From the NCBI GenBank assembly GCA_013815505.1, contig JACDGA010000105.1, positions 1 through 6,619 of the forward strand: a stretch of DNA of 6,619 nucleotides. The letters run 5' to 3'. Both the position numbers and the translations under genes were made by a program. Under the pieces are notes generated by a model. The model had not been told where the DNA came from. It did no database searches and saw nothing but the letters and a program-made list of their open reading frames with translations. Positions 4,899 through 6,619 of this stretch are shown piece after piece (positions within the stretch are counted from its first letter, which is position 1; every line of letters begins with the position of its first letter). This DNA comes from Acidimicrobiia bacterium. Lineage in GTDB: Bacteria > Actinomycetota > Acidimicrobiia > Acidimicrobiales > Ilumatobacteraceae.

Positions 4899-5866
4899 GC
4901 GACGGCCCTCCTCGCCGGGATCCGGATCACGCTCTCCCACGCATGCAGCAGGTCGATGACGGCAACCGTCTCGGTCTCGGGCGCGACGCCGAGCAGCGCT
5001 TTCGCCCGCGAGTCGTCGGCGAGGCGTCCCCGGTGGAACAGCTCTTCGACGTGGTCGGGAATGGGGACGCCGGCGAGCCAGCTCATCCGCTTGAACAGCG
5101 GCCACTCCGGGCCGATGAGCGGGATCGGGATCCGGTTGCCGCGCCGGATGGCCTGGAACGTGCTGATCGAACCGGGTGCGACGATGTTGACGGGTGCGTC
5201 GACGCGGTGCGCAGCGGCTGCGGCGATGGCGATGGCGGCATCGTGATCGTGCACGACGGTGAACGGTGGGTCGGCGAGCAGGCTGAACGGGACGACGGGC
5301 TGGCGCAGGACCCGTCCGAGGGGGCTCGGCACGTGCGGACCGAGCACCGGCGCGAAGCGCAGCCGGGTGACGGGGACACCGACCCGCTCGCCCGTCGTGC
5401 ACGCCGTTGCCTCGATGCGAGCGAGCATCCGACCGTACTCCGACGTGGGGTTGACCGGGGTGTCCTCGTCGGGGCGCGTGAGCGATCCCCGCGCCCTGCC
5501 GTAGATCTCGATGCCGCTGCGCACGACAATGCTCTGCAGGGCGCGACACTCGGCGGCAGCACCGAGCACGGACATCGCGGCGTCGTCGGTGAGCACCTTC
5601 GCCGTGCCGGTGCCCGCCCTGGCGTCGGGTTCCCACGTCGCGACGTGCACGAGGACGTGGGGATCGAACTCGCGGATCGTGTCGACGATGCGATCGTGCT
5701 GAGCAGGGGGGACCCGCTGGAACGTCGCCCTGCGGAGACGGCGGCGGGGCGGGTCGGCATCGATGCCGGTGAGCTCACCGACCCACGAGGTCTCCTCCAA
5801 CAGGCTGGCGACCCGCGAGCCGAGCTCGCCGCCCATGCCCGAGATGAGGACCCGCTGTCCTGCCAT
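4895..5866 (-). CDS. NAD-dependent epimerase/dehydratase family protein (extended SDR, GalE2-like)
   Basis: A 323-residue extended short-chain dehydrogenase/reductase. The N-terminal Rossmann motif is GMGGELG (residues 10-16), followed by an acidic residue at the end of strand 2 (GIDADPP) that favours NAD(H), then VLVHVATW, a serine in VVRSGIEIYG (Ser117) and a C-terminal substrate-side region. The active-site Tyr is likely Tyr144 (SEYGRML), but the YxxxK lysine is missing: residue 148 is Leu. Homologues around mycobacterial Rv0501 (galE2) seem, as I recall, also to depart from YxxxK, so it may bind rather than turn over a nucleotide-sugar or lipid substrate. ATG 5866 is fixed by the immediate Rossmann start. 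First gene of the operon; its TGA overlaps the next ATG. No Shine-Dalgarno sequence; a leaderless start is likely. Confidence 0.85.
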   Translation of the reverse strand: MAGQRVLISGMGGELGSRVASLLEETSWVGELTGIDADPPRRRLRRATFQRVPPAQHDRIVDTIREFDPHVLVHVATWEPDARAGTGTAKVLTDDAAMSVLGAAAECRALQSIVVRSGIEIYGRARGSLTRPDEDTPVNPTSEYGRMLARIEATACTTGERVGVPVTRLRFAPVLGPHVPSPLGRVLRQPVVPFSLLADPPFTVVHDHDAAIAIAAAAAHRVDAPVNIVAPGSISTFQAIRRGNRIPIPLIGPEWPLFKRMSWLAGVPIPDHVEELFHRGRLADDSRAKALLGVAPETETVAVIDLLHAWESVIRIPARRAVA

Positions 5867-5872
5867 ACCGGC

Positions 5873-5878
5873 ACGCTA
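5873..5878 (-). promoter_or_regulatory. Candidate -10 element for the SDR operon
   Basis: TAGCGT on the - strand matches the actinobacterial TAnnnT -10 pattern and ends six bases before the SDR ATG at 5866. This places the transcription start at or next to the start codon, as for a leaderless mRNA. No convincing -35 was seen. Its weight comes from the absence of a Shine-Dalgarno sequence and from the inverted repeat upstream, which separates this operon from the previous gene. Confidence 0.35.
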
Positions 5879-5906
5879 GCTGGCGCGAGCACTCAGCCCA
5901 GTCGTT

Positions 5907-5950
5907 CTGGCGGCAGCACAACGCGGGATAACGCAATGTGCTGCCTCCAG
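5907..5950 (-). terminator. Strong inverted repeat, likely terminator of the scramblase-like gene
   Basis: CTGGCGGCAGCACA (5907-5920) and TGTGCTGCCTCCAG (5937-5950) are complementary over 14 bases with a single mismatch, around a 16-base loop. The repeat starts 7 bases past the stop of the leftward scramblase-like gene and lies before the SDR operon promoter region. No T-run follows, so it would be a U-less actinobacterial-type terminator or an mRNA-end stabiliser. A regulatory site for the SDR operon is the alternative. Confidence 0.55.
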
Positions 5951-5957
5951 TTGGCGG

Positions 5958-6614
5958 TCACCCGAAGCCGCGCTGGTCCTGCTTGAGGGCGGTGTCGACG
6001 GAGAGGGCAGAGGCGATGACGAGTGTGTGCAGCGGCTCGGGCGGCTTCGTGTGGATCTGCACCACGTAGTTGTCGGCCGTGGTGAACGCCGTGCGCAGCA
6101 CGCCCTCGAACGTCTTGGTGATGCGAGCGACCTCGTTGCCGGCCGCGTCCTCGATGCGGAAGTTCCACGCCCGCCAGTTCTCCGCCTTGATCGCACCGAC
6201 ACGCTGGCCGTTCGCCTCGAGCCCGAAGTTGATCTTGCCGATCATCTTCTCCTGCACGATGCGCCCGATCTCGCCGCCCTGGGGCGACTCGACGATGACG
6301 GTCGACTTGATCACCTTCGCCGGGCGGGTCAGGCGCATCAGCACCTGGCCGTTGGGATCGCTGATCTCCAACTTGTGCGTCATGAACTGGTCGAGGCTCG
6401 AGACGAGGCGCATCACCTTCTTCGCCTTCGACTGACCGACCTGGTTGACCTGGGCGACCGGCTGTCCGTGCTGGTTGAACACGCCGTACTGGTTCGTCAG
6501 CTCGATCAGCTTCGCCTTCTGGTTGACGACGAGGATCGGTTCGTTGAACAGGGTGCCGTCACCGCCCTGCACGGGCTCGCTGATGTTCGCCCCGCGATAG
6601 CCGGTGCCCGACAC
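5958..6614 (-). CDS. Phospholipid scramblase-related (tubby/LURP-one fold) protein, possibly N-terminally incomplete
   Basis: From GTG 6614 this gives 218 residues. The core from about residue 22 (LFNEPILVVNQKAKLIE onward) matches the bacterial scramblase/LURP-one-related family: repeated beta-hairpin units such as YGVFNQHGQPVAQV, LEISDPNGQVLMRL, VESPQGGEIGRI, GLEANGQRVGAI and RIEDAAGNEVARI, then a C-terminal hydrophobic helix at about 194-212 (LHTLVIASALSVDTAL) ending KQDQRGFG. These folds are 12-stranded barrels around a central helix. Lipid scrambling is not established for the bacterial members, so the role is unknown, perhaps membrane or lipid binding. The frame stays open to the window edge, and many actinobacterial homologues, as I recall, carry an N-terminal DUF2510 module before a Gly/Pro-rich linker. 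The Gly-rich first 20 residues here may be such a linker. It is followed by a strong inverted repeat and is probably transcribed apart from the SDR operon. Confidence 0.85.
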   Translation of the reverse strand: MSGTGYRGANISEPVQGGDGTLFNEPILVVNQKAKLIELTNQYGVFNQHGQPVAQVNQVGQSKAKKVMRLVSSLDQFMTHKLEISDPNGQVLMRLTRPAKVIKSTVIVESPQGGEIGRIVQEKMIGKINFGLEANGQRVGAIKAENWRAWNFRIEDAAGNEVARITKTFEGVLRTAFTTADNYVVQIHTKPPEPLHTLVIASALSVDTALKQDQRGFG

Positions 6615-6619
6615 CTGAC

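Noticed and set aside
4158..5636. A 492-codon frame joining the acyltransferase to upstream sequence
   Set aside because: The part upstream of 4898 is an out-of-frame reading of the SDR gene, rich in Arg and Pro. The ATGA overlap at 4898-4895 marks the real start.
5867..5957. The tiny basic COX24-like peptide and helix-turn-helix gene that I recall upstream of galE2 in mycobacteria
   Set aside because: No Lys/Arg-rich short frame is present. The space holds only an inverted repeat and a promoter-like element.
1..6619. tRNA, rRNA, CRISPR array, insertion sequence or prophage
   Set aside because: No cloverleaf-like block, no regularly spaced repeats, no transposase motifs and no flanking terminal repeats were seen. 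Base composition is even throughout.

Overview
The window is GC-rich, densely packed DNA with strong G/C bias at third codon positions, GTG starts and almost no intergenic space. That fits a high-GC actinobacterium. The layout and protein flavour suggest Acidimicrobiia or a relative, but this is inference and no taxonomic marker is present.

Region 1 (1-204) is a divergent control region. A partial FAD-binding oxidoreductase gene runs leftward off the edge. Its GTG start overlaps the stop of a 36-codon ORF that has strong coding-type composition. A palindromic TCGTACGA (187-194) lies between this pair and the rightward haem genes and looks like a shared, leaderless-type promoter.

Region 2 (204-3281, + strand) is a haem-biosynthesis unit: hemB (porphobilinogen synthase), a 35-codon ORF whose start overlaps the hemB stop and whose stop overlaps the likely GTG start of hemL, hemL itself (glutamate-1-semialdehyde aminotransferase), then a single-pass membrane-anchored protein of unknown function. 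HemL makes 5-aminolevulinate and HemB condenses two molecules of it to porphobilinogen, so the two enzymes catalyse consecutive steps. The hemB-hemL junction also holds a 9-bp tandem repeat and a 10-bp inverted repeat ending at the hemL start.

Region 3 (3286-5866, - strand) is a tightly overlapping three-gene operon. In transcription order it is a GalE-like extended SDR, a PlsC-like acyltransferase homologue that has lost its catalytic HX4D motif, and an alpha/beta hydrolase with an intact Ser-Asp-His triad. The SDR and acyltransferase pair resembles the mycobacterial Rv0501 (galE2)-Rv0502 pair, which also sits near hem genes, so this looks like an old actinobacterial neighbourhood. The haem unit and this operon converge, with opposing TGA stops only four bases apart.

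Region 4 (5867-6619) holds a strong inverted repeat, probably the terminator of the next leftward gene, followed by a phospholipid-scramblase-like (tubby/LURP-one fold) protein whose N-terminus may continue beyond the window.

I saw no tRNA, rRNA, CRISPR array or mobile element. There is no gene-free stretch above 300 bases. I do not see a clearly new defence or biosynthetic system. The most interesting points are the two stop/start-overlapping micro-ORFs beside the haem genes, the hemB-hemL junction structure, and the conserved-looking but catalytically degenerate acyltransferase.
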